DNA of 64,000 nucleotides. Origin: Dehalobacter sp. DCA (GTDB taxonomy: Bacteria > Bacillota > Desulfitobacteriia > Desulfitobacteriales > Syntrophobotulaceae). Shown in pieces: positions 8,183-16,093 of this stretch. The notes under the pieces were generated by a model that was not told the DNA's origin, searched no databases, and saw only the letters and a list, made by a program, of their open reading frames with translations. How positions within the stretch are numbered: position 1 is the stretch's first letter; each line of letters starts with the position of its first letter. Location of the stretch: positions 744,001 to 808,000 of the forward strand of contig NC_018866.1 in assembly GCF_000305775.1 (NCBI RefSeq), read 5' to 3'. The position numbers and the translations under genes were made by a program.

Positions 8183-9154
8183 ATGTTATTTCACAAATCC
8201 AACGCTTTCATTCGCTATCCTATTCAAACCGGAATCTCCAATCCTGAAATTATGAAACGTCTTGCGGTTCCCGCTCAAGGTACCGGTGACCCCGATTTGG
8301 ATCAGGTGATTGAAAATGCCGGTTATCGGTATGATCCAGAACAGGATATTTTTTACTCGACTTTAAATCCATGGCAAAGAAATGCCGGGTATTGCCGAAT
8401 TTATGATGAGGTATCAGCCCCGACGGGTATGATTATTGATTGTGAACCGGTTTATTTTGAATATGACGGCAAGAAATGGATGATTGGCTTCTGGAAAGGT
8501 CAGTACGATCTGGTAACCGGCGGAGAAATCGGGATTTATACCGGGGCATTTCATTTTACGCTTCCGGGAATTTTCAGCGGAATGTTTTATAAATCTGCAG
8601 ACAACGATGAATTGCTGCCGATGTCCTTCGTGTTAAGGAAGAATGGGAGCGTACTCTTTACCCGATCAGAGAAACACTGGTGGCTGACAGGTTTTAGATT
8701 AGGCGAATTTTCTGATCCTTCGGAATTGACGATGGATATTGATCTTGCTTTTCCGAATACAGCAATGCGGGACGCTTTTCTAAACGGTTTAAGAGATGCC
8801 GGATACAATGACCAGGAATTTTATTTTTCCGGAAATAACGTATCTTTCACTTTTGCTAGGCCTCATACCGTACAGCCAAGAACGCGGAAACCCAGTACAG
8901 ACCGGCTCATTCAGGCTAAAAACAAATTGTTATGTGACAAATATCAGGAAATCACGGGTCCTTACAGCACAATGCAGGATAAAATGAAAGCGATTGAGAG
9001 CCTAGCCCCGCAGTTATATCAAACCGTCTTAAGACTCGGAAAGAGCAAGGAATTTTATGAATTGTGGATGAAGGTTCTGATCCTGGGCTTAGTTGGTCTT
9101 TTTGGTTACAGAAGAAGCAGAGAACTTTTCGAACATCAAAGAATCAGTGAATAG
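8183..9154 (+). CDS. DUF4474 domain protein with C-terminal membrane helix (copy 2)
   Basis: A 323-residue paralogue of the preceding gene that keeps all the signature blocks (PWQRNAGYCRIYDE, MIIDCEP, WKGQYDLVTGGEIG, HWWLTGFRLGEF). It has an insert of about 12 residues after EIG, where a phenylalanine-rich loop replaces a short turn. A single C-terminal hydrophobic helix near 295-312 again suggests tail anchoring. The Shine-Dalgarno is weak (AAGGGGCG). Duplication with separate terminators implies independent control. Function unknown. Confidence 0.8.
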   Translation: MLFHKSNAFIRYPIQTGISNPEIMKRLAVPAQGTGDPDLDQVIENAGYRYDPEQDIFYSTLNPWQRNAGYCRIYDEVSAPTGMIIDCEPVYFEYDGKKWMIGFWKGQYDLVTGGEIGIYTGAFHFTLPGIFSGMFYKSADNDELLPMSFVLRKNGSVLFTRSEKHWWLTGFRLGEFSDPSELTMDIDLAFPNTAMRDAFLNGLRDAGYNDQEFYFSGNNVSFTFARPHTVQPRTRKPSTDRLIQAKNKLLCDKYQEITGPYSTMQDKMKAIESLAPQLYQTVLRLGKSKEFYELWMKVLILGLVGLFGYRRSRELFEHQRISE

Positions 9155-9165
9155 CAGCAGTTATC

Positions 9166-9188
9166 GGGACAAAAGGTCCCTTTTTTTT
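9166..9188 (+). terminator. terminator after DUF4474 copy 2
   Basis: GGGAC (9166-9170) and GTCCC (9176-9180) form a short stem followed by eight T residues. Confidence 0.8.
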
Positions 9189-9235
9189 GCCTATTTTTAA
9201 CGATCCCCTCTCAAACCTACCTCTTTATCTCTTCG

Positions 9236-10351
9236 TTATTTAGGAATAAACAGTTTGTTTTGATGACAGCATTCAAAGAATCTTTTTTTATACCACCTGA
9301 CCGCCTGATAAAAATGGTACCAGTCGGATTCTGCAAAATGATCAGCAAGAATCACATTGTCTACTCTCCTGTTGTTAAAGGTCTGGGGATTAAAATTTTG
9401 AAACGCTTTTCTCAGCCATTCACTCTCCTGATAGACAATGCCAGACCATTCATTTTTCTGAAACATCCCGTATTCAAGCATGAAGGCAATCCAGCTTTCT
9501 TCCCTGTTTCTATCCGAATCTTTATTAATCAGCTGGCTCATAAGTTTAGGGGTATCATCGAATTGATAATTTGCATCCCGGAATTCAGGATGTTTTTTTA
9601 AATAAATCTCAAGGTACCCTTTTATCTTGGTCAAAGCCCGCTGATACCTTTCTTTATTGTCAATCTCCACAACGGTGTATCTGCCCTCGAAGGTATCGCT
9701 GCTGTCATACCGATAGGCCCAAACAAGGTAAGGCAGATCAGGAAAGGTCAACGCCTGCCCGTGTCCATAAGCGGGCACAACACGGTCAAACATTTCGTCA
9801 TATTTTTCTCCGCATAACTGTTTAAACAAATACAAAATCAGATCAGGTATTCCTAAGTAGACTTCATTGCGTGCTCCGCAATGATTAATATCATTCACTT
9901 TGCTGAGCATGCCGCTGAAACCCTGATGCGAAAAAGTATCGGCATAAGCATGCAGAACAATCCCAAATTTAATCAGATTATTGTCGTCCAGGGCCTCATT
10001 TAAAAGCACCAGGGCCACCGGCGACTCCTCTTTACAGCGGAGTTTCTTAGTAAAGTTTTCTCCTTTGCAGCCAGGAACAAAATGAAAGGCACAGGTATTG
10101 TTGATCATTGCCTCGTAATTAAACGTTTTTATTTTAAAATAGGAATGACAGGTTGCCATATTTAAAAAAACGGCACGGTTATCAGAGCGGTCAACACTGA
10201 CTTCCGGTGCCGGATTTTGAATCGTCATCAGATTAATTCTGGCATCATCGACATACTGCGAAGCATAGGCAATTTTTCTGGAGCTTTCCTTGTTGAACCC
10301 GCATGACCTGCAAAATGCCAAAAGCGCATAATAATGAATATCTCTTTTCAA
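9236..10351 (-). CDS. DUF6765-like protein
   Basis: A 371-residue cytoplasmic-looking protein. The TTG at 10351 is chosen because AAAGGAGG sits 9 nt upstream and the reading begins KRDIHYYALLAF, the expected start of this family; upstream in-frame codons have no ribosome site. The sequence is rich in His/Asp/Tyr, including DIHYY, HFVPG and an HAYADTFSHQGFSG block around residues 137-150. That block resembles metal-ligand patterns of alpha-helical phospholipase-C/nuclease folds, so a metallo-hydrolase role is possible but unproven. It stands just downstream of the MerR gene on the same strand. Confidence 0.7.
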   Translation of the reverse strand: MKRDIHYYALLAFCRSCGFNKESSRKIAYASQYVDDARINLMTIQNPAPEVSVDRSDNRAVFLNMATCHSYFKIKTFNYEAMINNTCAFHFVPGCKGENFTKKLRCKEESPVALVLLNEALDDNNLIKFGIVLHAYADTFSHQGFSGMLSKVNDINHCGARNEVYLGIPDLILYLFKQLCGEKYDEMFDRVVPAYGHGQALTFPDLPYLVWAYRYDSSDTFEGRYTVVEIDNKERYQRALTKIKGYLEIYLKKHPEFRDANYQFDDTPKLMSQLINKDSDRNREESWIAFMLEYGMFQKNEWSGIVYQESEWLRKAFQNFNPQTFNNRRVDNVILADHFAESDWYHFYQAVRWYKKRFFECCHQNKLFIPK

Positions 10352-10442
10352 TAGAAGGTTCCTCCTTTGCCATGTCCATCTTGATCTTATAAAAACCTTC
10401 AAGATAATATATGGAAATGGCAAAACGGAAGTGAACCTTTTT

Positions 10443-11207
10443 CTATTCCTTCATCCCGGTATAAATAAGAATCGCATCCCGTAAAAAGGCTGCTGTCCCA
10501 GGCTGCTTCTTATCGTAGTAGGCTGTAAACCTCGGGTCATCAGCATACATCTGTCCCAGACCGGCATGTGCTTCTTTGCTGTATTCCTTCCAAAAACAGC
10601 TCAGCCAGTTACGGTGCAGCTCTGCGGTTTCCTGAGCAAGTCCGGAGGCAGGATCACCTGTTTGGAAAGCTGCTTCAAGCTTTTCCGTAATCATGGCAGA
10701 AAGCCTAGTCATTTCTTCATACTCCTCAGGTTTCATGCCCTGAAATTTTTGATTGGACTGATCGACAACATCGTCTCCATATTTTTGGCGAATTTCCTCG
10801 CCATAAGCTGCTTCATTTTTCTGAATCATTTTTTTCTTGAGTCCTTCAAATTTTTCTTGGTCAGACATGGTAATACTCCCTTCATAAGACGCAATCGTTT
10901 TCTCAATATTCACGATCAGGCTTTCAAGCTGCGCTTTTTTTTCCAGCAGCTGTGAACGGTGCTTCCGGAAAGCTTTTAGTTCATTAAAAGACGGTGAATT
11001 GACCACTTCCTTAATTGTTTCCAGCCCCATACCCAGTTCACGATAAAGCAAGATCTGCTGCAGCCTGTTTACTTCCGCCTGTCCGTATAGGCGATAGCCT
11101 GAAGAATTAATCCTGGCCGGCTTTAGAAGCCCCATCTGATCATAATACCTTATTGTTCTGGGACTGATGCCTGCCAACCGGCTAAGTTTCTGTACAGAAT
11201 ATTCCAC
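10443..11207 (-). CDS. MerR-family regulator with TipAS-like effector domain
   Basis: A 254-residue transcription factor. Residues 1-70 are a MerR winged helix (VQKLSRLAGISPRTIRYYDQMGLL, then SGYRLYG), and 75-110 form the dimerising coiled coil. The C-terminal half resembles the TipAS/antibiotic-sensing helical domain (HRNWLSCFW, AHAGLGQMYADDPRFTAYYD). TipA/Mta-type proteins bind small molecules and activate exporters or themselves. The GTG at 11207 is preferred because GAGGTGA lies 5 nt before it. The promoter just upstream has the MerR-type 19-bp spacer, so autoregulation is likely. The next gene in the same direction is the DUF6765-like gene. Confidence 0.88.
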   Translation of the reverse strand: MEYSVQKLSRLAGISPRTIRYYDQMGLLKPARINSSGYRLYGQAEVNRLQQILLYRELGMGLETIKEVVNSPSFNELKAFRKHRSQLLEKKAQLESLIVNIEKTIASYEGSITMSDQEKFEGLKKKMIQKNEAAYGEEIRQKYGDDVVDQSNQKFQGMKPEEYEEMTRLSAMITEKLEAAFQTGDPASGLAQETAELHRNWLSCFWKEYSKEAHAGLGQMYADDPRFTAYYDKKQPGTAAFLRDAILIYTGMKE

Positions 11208-11225
11208 ATCGCTCACCTCAAAATC

Positions 11226-11256
11226 AGGATACACCTTGACGCTGCGTCAATGTCAA
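11226..11256 (-). promoter_or_regulatory. MerR-type promoter with 19-bp spacer and dyad operator
   Basis: On the minus strand TTGACA (11256-11251) and TATCCT (11231-11226) are separated by 19 bp, longer than the usual 17. The spacer contains the dyad TTGAC-GCAGC-GTCAA. This is the canonical MerR operator layout, in which the regulator twists the DNA to align the boxes. The predicted start lies about 12 nt before the GTG, giving a very short leader that begins at the ribosome site. Confidence 0.85.
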
Positions 11257-11260
11257 GAAA

Positions 11261-11274
11261 AATATTTTCGATGC
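11261..11274. repeat. left copy of the 14-bp flanking direct repeat
   Basis: AATATTTTCGATGC here is repeated exactly at 13228-13241 and flanks the nested element, as expected of a target-site duplication. Confidence 0.75.
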
Positions 11275-11577
11275 GTGAATTGGAAAATTAAATTCCAGTC
11301 CAGCCAAACCCTAACTGGAACTTACCATTGCAAAGATAGTGCTGGAAATTACTCTTCCAAATACCTCGTCAACCGGTTGAAACCAACCAATGGTTATCTT
11401 AAAATATAGTTACTTTACTTCCGCGTAGGATAGGGCAACACTGAGGAGTGACCCGAGCGGCGCGGAAGGTTTGCGGGAAGGCAGCCCATATCGTGCTGTC
11501 TTTTTTTGCTGCCTTTCCGGAAACAAAAGCGATAAACCTCGGGGTCAAGGGGCAGAGCCCCTTGGGTTATACTTGAG

Positions 11578-12952
11578 ATTCAGCAGCATTCCGGATGGTG
11601 TTCTTTACCAGGGAGGATTATCATCATGGCAAAGAATACTCATTTAACATTGGATGAAAGGATCTCTATCCAGTCCTTAGTATCAGCCGGAGCAAAATTC
11701 ACTGCTATTGGAGCGGAATTAGGAAAAGATCCGTCTACTATATCAAAGGAAATCCGCAATCACTACAAGGTAGCGGAGAAGGCTTCATTTAATCCCTGTA
11801 TGCATCGTAAGGCTTGTAAGCATCATTCAGACTTATGTCGGGCATGCAGACAACGTTGGAGCAAAGATTGCCGCAAATGTGATTATGAAAAATGTCACAC
11901 TATCTGCCCTGACTTTAAAGAACTTATCTGTCTTAAACTGAGAAAGCCTCCATATGTCTGCAATGGCTGTAATGAACGCCACAGCTGCAAGCTTCGCCGA
12001 CATCTCTATGATGCTAAGTATGCTCAGGCTGAGTATGAATCTGTCCGCAGCGAAAGCAGACAAGGCTTTGCAATCACTTCGGATGAGCTTGCCAGAATAG
12101 ATAGGATTGTCTCTCCGCTGGTCAAGCAGGGACAGTCTGTTCATCAGATCTGTGTCAATAATGGTGACGCGATCATGCTCGATGAAAAGACAATCTATAA
12201 CTACATTGATGCAGGACTCCTTTCTGTCGGAAATATTGACCTTCCAAGGAAGGTAAGGTACAGAGTACGAAAGAAGAAAAAACCTGTGAAGGTCGATAAG
12301 CAGTGTCATAAGGGCAGAACCTATGATGATTTTCTTGAATACATGGAAGCCAACCGAGATATAGCTGTTGTTGAGATGGACTCGGTTGAAGGCCGTAAGG
12401 GTGGCAAAGTATTCATGACGCTGTATTTCAGAAACTGTAGCCTGATGCTGACGTTCATTCGCGATGCCAATACGGCTAGAACCGTCACTGACAAGATTAA
12501 CTATTTGTATGAGACTTTGGGACACGATGCATTTGTTAAGCTGTTCCCAGTAATACTTACAGACCGTGGAAGTGAGTTTACGGATCCGTTATCCATTGAA
12601 TTCACGGAAGACAAGGTTCGCCGTACACATGTGTTTTACTGCGATCCACAGCGCTCTGATCAGAAAGGAGGCATCGAGGTTACCCATGAATTCATCAGAA
12701 GAGTCCTGCCGAAAGGCACTTCCTTTGACAGCCTAGATCAAGCAGATGTCTCTCTAATGATGAGCCATATCAATTCATACAAAAGAAAAAAGCTGGGCAA
12801 CCAGTCCGCCAACCAGTTGTTCAGCCTTTTCAATGGGGGAGATATCTTGCCTATGCTTGTCATACAAGACATCCCTGCTAATGAAATTAATCTAACACCA
12901 TTGCTGCTGAAGAAATAACAACAGACAGAACACCATCCGGGCTTTGTAGAAT
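11578..12952 (+). mobile_element. IS30-family insertion sequence
   Basis: One transposase gene is bounded by imperfect inverted repeats. The left end has CGGATGGTGTTCT at 11592-11604, and its complement AGAACACCATCCG lies at 12927-12939. The outer ATTC...GAAT bases set the proposed limits of about 1375 bp. A short target duplication could not be fixed. It has inserted into the older element around it. Confidence 0.8.
11626..12918 (+). CDS. IS30-family transposase
   Basis: A 430-residue DDE transposase. The N-terminal helix-turn-helix (LTLDERISIQSLV...KDPSTISKEIRNH) is typical of IS30. It is followed by a cysteine/histidine-rich stretch (about 60-130; CRACRQRW, CRKCDYEKC, CNGCNERHSC) that probably binds zinc. 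The catalytic region has the DDE pattern: EMDSVEG (D about 251), LTDRGSEF (D about 309) and the later E in the QKGGIEV segment (about 345). The frame is intact, so the element may still be active. GGGAGGATTATCATC gives it a good ribosome site. Confidence 0.93.
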   Translation: MAKNTHLTLDERISIQSLVSAGAKFTAIGAELGKDPSTISKEIRNHYKVAEKASFNPCMHRKACKHHSDLCRACRQRWSKDCRKCDYEKCHTICPDFKELICLKLRKPPYVCNGCNERHSCKLRRHLYDAKYAQAEYESVRSESRQGFAITSDELARIDRIVSPLVKQGQSVHQICVNNGDAIMLDEKTIYNYIDAGLLSVGNIDLPRKVRYRVRKKKKPVKVDKQCHKGRTYDDFLEYMEANRDIAVVEMDSVEGRKGGKVFMTLYFRNCSLMLTFIRDANTARTVTDKINYLYETLGHDAFVKLFPVILTDRGSEFTDPLSIEFTEDKVRRTHVFYCDPQRSDQKGGIEVTHEFIRRVLPKGTSFDSLDQADVSLMMSHINSYKRKKLGNQSANQLFSLFNGGDILPMLVIQDIPANEINLTPLLLKK

Positions 12953-13227
12953 AATACCCGATCGGGGGTGGAATTTAATTTTGCGAAAAAAGCGAGTTAA
13001 ATTCGACCTCCGCTTGGTGTGCGTCAATTTTGAGCTGAGTGTTCGATTAATGTAATGCTATCACGGCTGGTGCCGGTTATGCAATCTATTTGGTTTAGTA
13101 ACTTCCGGTTTGGAATCGTAAATTCCGGAAAATCGCGGATTTTTAGATGACTAGAATTTACTCTTGCAACAGGTGTGCTGAACTAGAATTTACAAATGCA
13201 AACTGGAAGTCAGGTTTCCAATTCACC

Positions 13228-13241
13228 AATATTTTCGATGC
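13228..13241. repeat. right copy of the 14-bp flanking direct repeat
   Basis: Exact second copy of AATATTTTCGATGC. The sequence resumes into the rubrerythrin promoter region directly after it. Confidence 0.75.
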
Positions 13242-13258
13242 TTTGGGACAAAATAGGA

Positions 13259-13277
13259 TATAATATTACAATTATAA
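13259..13277 (+). promoter_or_regulatory. rubrerythrin -10 box with candidate PerR/Fur-type site
   Basis: TATAAT at 13259-13264 is a consensus -10. The 15-mer at 13263-13277 matches 11 of 14 defined positions of the PerR box TTATAATNATTATAA and overlaps the -10, where a repressor would act. No good -35 is visible 17 bp upstream; the nested element ends at 13227, close enough to have altered it. PerR control of rubrerythrin is known in clostridia; here it is inference. Confidence 0.5.
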
Positions 13278-13327
13278 GCTATTTATGGTAATATTATGAA
13301 AGCGAAGAATAATAAGGAGGGATTTAT

Positions 13328-13813
13328 ATGACATCGCAAGACAATATGAAAGAATCTTTTGCAGGCGAATCTCAAGCTAACCGAAAATATACCGCTTTCG
13401 CTCAGAAAGCTGAAGAAGAAGGATATAACGGCGCTGCCAAGCTATTTCGGGCAGCAGCTGAAGCTGAAGCCCTGCATGCGTTAAGCCAGATGAAAGTGCT
13501 GGGTATGCTGAAATCAACAGAAGAAAATCTCAAAGCTGGGATTGATGGTGAAACCTTTGAGTTTACGAAAATGTATCCGCGTTTTCTGGAGAATGCAAAA
13601 GACGAAGGTAATTCTGAAGCACAAAGAGTTTTTCACTTAGCCAACGAGGCTGAGAAATCACATGCCGCCTTATACAAAGACGCACTTAAAGATTTAACCG
13701 CAGACAACGACTATTATTACTGCCAGATCTGCGGCTATATCCATAAAAACGAAGCACCGGAAAAATGCCCCGTTTGCGGTGCACCCTCTTCCAAATTCAA
13801 AAATGTGCAATAA
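13328..13813 (+). CDS. rbr: Rubrerythrin
   Basis: A 161-residue non-heme iron peroxidase that reduces hydrogen peroxide in anaerobes, fed by rubredoxin/NADH. Residues 1-125 are a ferritin-like four-helix domain with di-iron ligands in FAGESQANRKY, EAEALHA and NEAEKSHAALY. The C-terminal rubredoxin-like domain holds one Fe with CQICG (about 137-141) and CPVCG (about 152-156). AAGGAGG lies 7 nt before the start. The gene is monocistronic, with a strong terminator. Peroxide control is suggested by the PerR-like site. Confidence 0.95.
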   Translation: MTSQDNMKESFAGESQANRKYTAFAQKAEEEGYNGAAKLFRAAAEAEALHALSQMKVLGMLKSTEENLKAGIDGETFEFTKMYPRFLENAKDEGNSEAQRVFHLANEAEKSHAALYKDALKDLTADNDYYYCQICGYIHKNEAPEKCPVCGAPSSKFKNVQ

Positions 13814-13838
13814 AAAGCCCAATCAAGAGCGCTGCTAC

Positions 13839-13874
13839 AACGCTGCCGACAATTTTGCCGGCAGCGTTTTTATT
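13839..13874 (+). terminator. terminator after rubrerythrin
   Basis: AACGCTGCCG (13839-13848) pairs with CGGCAGCGTT (13859-13868), followed by TTTATTG. Confidence 0.9.
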
Positions 13875-13892
13875 GTTTAATAGTAAAGGTTT

Positions 13893-13995
13893 ACGTCATG
13901 TAGCCTAACTGCTCTTCGGCTATTGCGCCATCCATGGCGCAAATAGCCGTGCTCCGCATCGTGCTCCGCTTGGCCGCAGATAGACTACATGACGT
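13893..13995. repeat. Family A palindromic repeat, copy 1
   Basis: Unique outer arms ACGTCATGTAG (13893-13903) and CTACATGACGT (13985-13995) enclose a conserved core. The core starts with a hairpin (13918-13950; CGGCTATTGCGCC, ATCCAT loop, GGCGCAAATAGCCG) and continues GTGCTCCGC...GTGCTCCGCTTG. The same core occurs at 29859-29961 and, inverted, at 30266-30369 with different arms. It fills the space between rubrerythrin and the MFS gene. Confidence 0.8.
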
Positions 13996-14133
13996 TATAT
14001 TTTGGGTCCATTAAGCCATTATATAAAGATCTCTTGTCGCTTATTTGCTGTTTTGAAGGCTACAATTACCCAAGAATATAAAAAGAAGCGACTCAAAATA
14101 TCAATTCTCTATACTTGTGGCTTGTGTTTAGCT

Positions 14134-16059
14134 CTATCCTTGCTTATTGACCGGTTTTCTTCGATAGAAGCACAGGAAGATCAAGCCAATCAGAGAAGAA
14201 ATCGTAACTGTCAGATACACCTGCTTAAATCCGCTGTTTAAGGTTTTTTGGAATTCTGATTCAATGACCGTGCTTCTCTGATCAATCTCCGCAAGATAAT
14301 TTTGTTTGGCTGTGTCAAAAGCTCCCGGGACGGCATCTTTTAAGACTGTCATTTTTTCTATCGTATCCCGGAAGGATACGCTTGACTGGGGCATCGATTC
14401 CACAACCGTAAGCTCATCAATTCCGTTTTGAATCCCGGTTTGAATATTCGAAATCATATCCGGAGCCATGCCAGCAAAGAAGCTCCCTGTAATCAATTTG
14501 CTGTTCTCCGTGATGGTCGTGACGTCAGAAGATTTTATTTTGTCCATCAGCTCGTCAGGAATCTGATAGTCACTGCTGCCGTTCATATTGATTTCAATCT
14601 TTTCCAGATAGGAAAAGTTGGGCATATCGACGGTTGCCAGAACATTTTTCATCATTGGATTGCTTTTCATCTCATTGATTTCTGTTGTAAGTTCCTGCGC
14701 ATACGGCAGCTTCGGTATGGAGACTTCTTTGGGCAGCAGGTTCATTACATTATTCTGAACCGCCACTCCGGCATGCGCCAGAAAACCAACCATGACTGCC
14801 GGCGCAATCGCCGTTCCGATCGATCGAACAAGAGACAAGGCGGCGAGTGCCGAATTGGACTCTTCATCTTTGGTATTTTCCAGCATCATATAATTTAATG
14901 GTGTGCCCATCGTAAAGCCCATACCAAGACCCATGAGAACCAGACTGATGTTTACCGTCAGCATACTGGGCTGGTCAGCTGCGACAAAGATCAGAAACAG
15001 CGAACCAAGCAAAGATATCAGAAAACCTAGACCTAGAATCATTTTAGGTCCGTATTTATCGATCAGCTTTCCGGATAAAGGAGCGCCAACCCCTGCAAAC
15101 AAACCGAGAATGATAACAAAATAGCCGCCACTTCCGGAAGCAATTTTCAGTGAGTTTTCGGCAAACTGCGGCACAAAAATCATCCCCATTAACACAATTC
15201 CGGTAATAAAGGCAATGATAAAGGTGATCATGACCCGTGAGTTTGTAAAATACGATAAGTTCATCACCGGATCCTCTGCTTTTTTCTCAGCCAGGATAAA
15301 GAAAGGAATAAGAATCCCAAACAGGGTCAGGAAAGGATAAACACTCGTACTGATTAAAGTTGACTTTAAATCAAAGAAGTCAATATTCTTGAGTCCATAC
15401 ATTAAAGCGAGAATCATCACGGTCAGAATCAGGATTCCACCGATATCAATCTTTTTGACATTGTCATTTCTGTTGTTTGGCAGACAGAGGAAGCCGGCGA
15501 TCAGGATAAACAGCGTGATCGGCAGATTCACATAAAAAATAAACTGCCAGTTGCTCTTGCCGAAAATATCCAGAATTGCACTGCCTGCCGAAGCACCGAA
15601 AATATTGGCAATCCCGTATACTCCCCCAACCAGTCCCAGGGCCATCCCCCGTTTTTCCGGAGGAAAAGTCGTACCAAATTCAGCAGTCGCAACCGGAAGG
15701 ATTCCGCCTCCGCCAAGCGCCTGGACGATCCTGGCTGCGAGCAGGACCGTAAAGCTGTTAAACTCCTGGGCTAAACCACAAAATAAAGAACCCAGACCAA
15801 AGAGAAAGATACTGGCAAGATAAATGTACTTGCGTCCGAACATATCAGCAAGTTTACCCATGATCGGAATACTGGCCGCATAAGCCAGTGTATAAATCGT
15901 AATCATCCAGATCCCGGTTTTTTCATCGACCAGCAAATTATTTTGAATAACTGTTCTGGCTGGTGTGACAATTCCCGTGTCAATCGCACCCATAAAAATA
16001 CCGAGCAGATATAGAATCATAACGAGAACAAAGCTCTTTTTCGTATTTGATTTATTCAA
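14134..16059 (-). CDS. MFS multidrug exporter, DHA2 (EmrB/QacA) type
   Basis: A proton-driven drug efflux protein of about 641 residues. Twelve or more helices fill residues about 10-430, with the family motifs GKLADMFGRKYIY (motif A) and ARIVQALGGGGILP (motif C region). A large hydrophilic domain (about 440-605) then precedes one last helix near 612-632 and a basic tail; that extracytoplasmic insert is typical of a Firmicute DHA2 subgroup. I prefer the TTG at 16059, which has GGAG 9 nt upstream; a TTG at 16074 overlaps that site. It follows the marR gene by under 40 nt and is almost certainly its co-transcribed target. Confidence 0.88.
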   Translation of the reverse strand: MNKSNTKKSFVLVMILYLLGIFMGAIDTGIVTPARTVIQNNLLVDEKTGIWMITIYTLAYAASIPIMGKLADMFGRKYIYLASIFLFGLGSLFCGLAQEFNSFTVLLAARIVQALGGGGILPVATAEFGTTFPPEKRGMALGLVGGVYGIANIFGASAGSAILDIFGKSNWQFIFYVNLPITLFILIAGFLCLPNNRNDNVKKIDIGGILILTVMILALMYGLKNIDFFDLKSTLISTSVYPFLTLFGILIPFFILAEKKAEDPVMNLSYFTNSRVMITFIIAFITGIVLMGMIFVPQFAENSLKIASGSGGYFVIILGLFAGVGAPLSGKLIDKYGPKMILGLGFLISLLGSLFLIFVAADQPSMLTVNISLVLMGLGMGFTMGTPLNYMMLENTKDEESNSALAALSLVRSIGTAIAPAVMVGFLAHAGVAVQNNVMNLLPKEVSIPKLPYAQELTTEINEMKSNPMMKNVLATVDMPNFSYLEKIEINMNGSSDYQIPDELMDKIKSSDVTTITENSKLITGSFFAGMAPDMISNIQTGIQNGIDELTVVESMPQSSVSFRDTIEKMTVLKDAVPGAFDTAKQNYLAEIDQRSTVIESEFQKTLNSGFKQVYLTVTISSLIGLIFLCFYRRKPVNKQG

Positions 16060-16093
16060 CTTGCTTAACTCCAATCTTTAGATTTTGATTGGT

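Larger units (their letters stand above)
11275..13227. mobile_element. Older terminal-inverted-repeat element carrying an IS30 insertion
   Basis: The left end begins GTGAATTGGAAA; the right end, read on the other strand, begins GGTGAATTGGAAACC. That is a 12-bp perfect terminal inverted repeat with further similarity at TTCCAG. Identical 14-bp direct repeats flank it. Inside both ends are degenerate same-orientation copies of a CT(A/G)GAA.TTAC...TGCAA motif: 11314-11332 and 11342-11359 on the left, 13151-13169 and 13184-13200 on the right. Such multiple end repeats recall IS21- or Tn7-like ends, but no matching transposase gene remains. Apart from the IS30 copy, the interior of about 300 bp per side is noncoding, with hairpins at 11473-11518 (GGAAGGCAGC/GCTGCCTTTCC) and about 11546-11562. 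It separates the MerR gene from rubrerythrin. Confidence 0.65.

Noticed and set aside
11833-12525. Long antisense ORF inside the IS30 transposase
   Set aside because: The sense frame has all transposase motifs; the antisense frame has no recognisable domain.
14002-14241. Plus-strand 79-codon ORF after the Family A repeat
   Set aside because: It runs into the 3' end of the MFS gene on the other strand and has no ribosome site.
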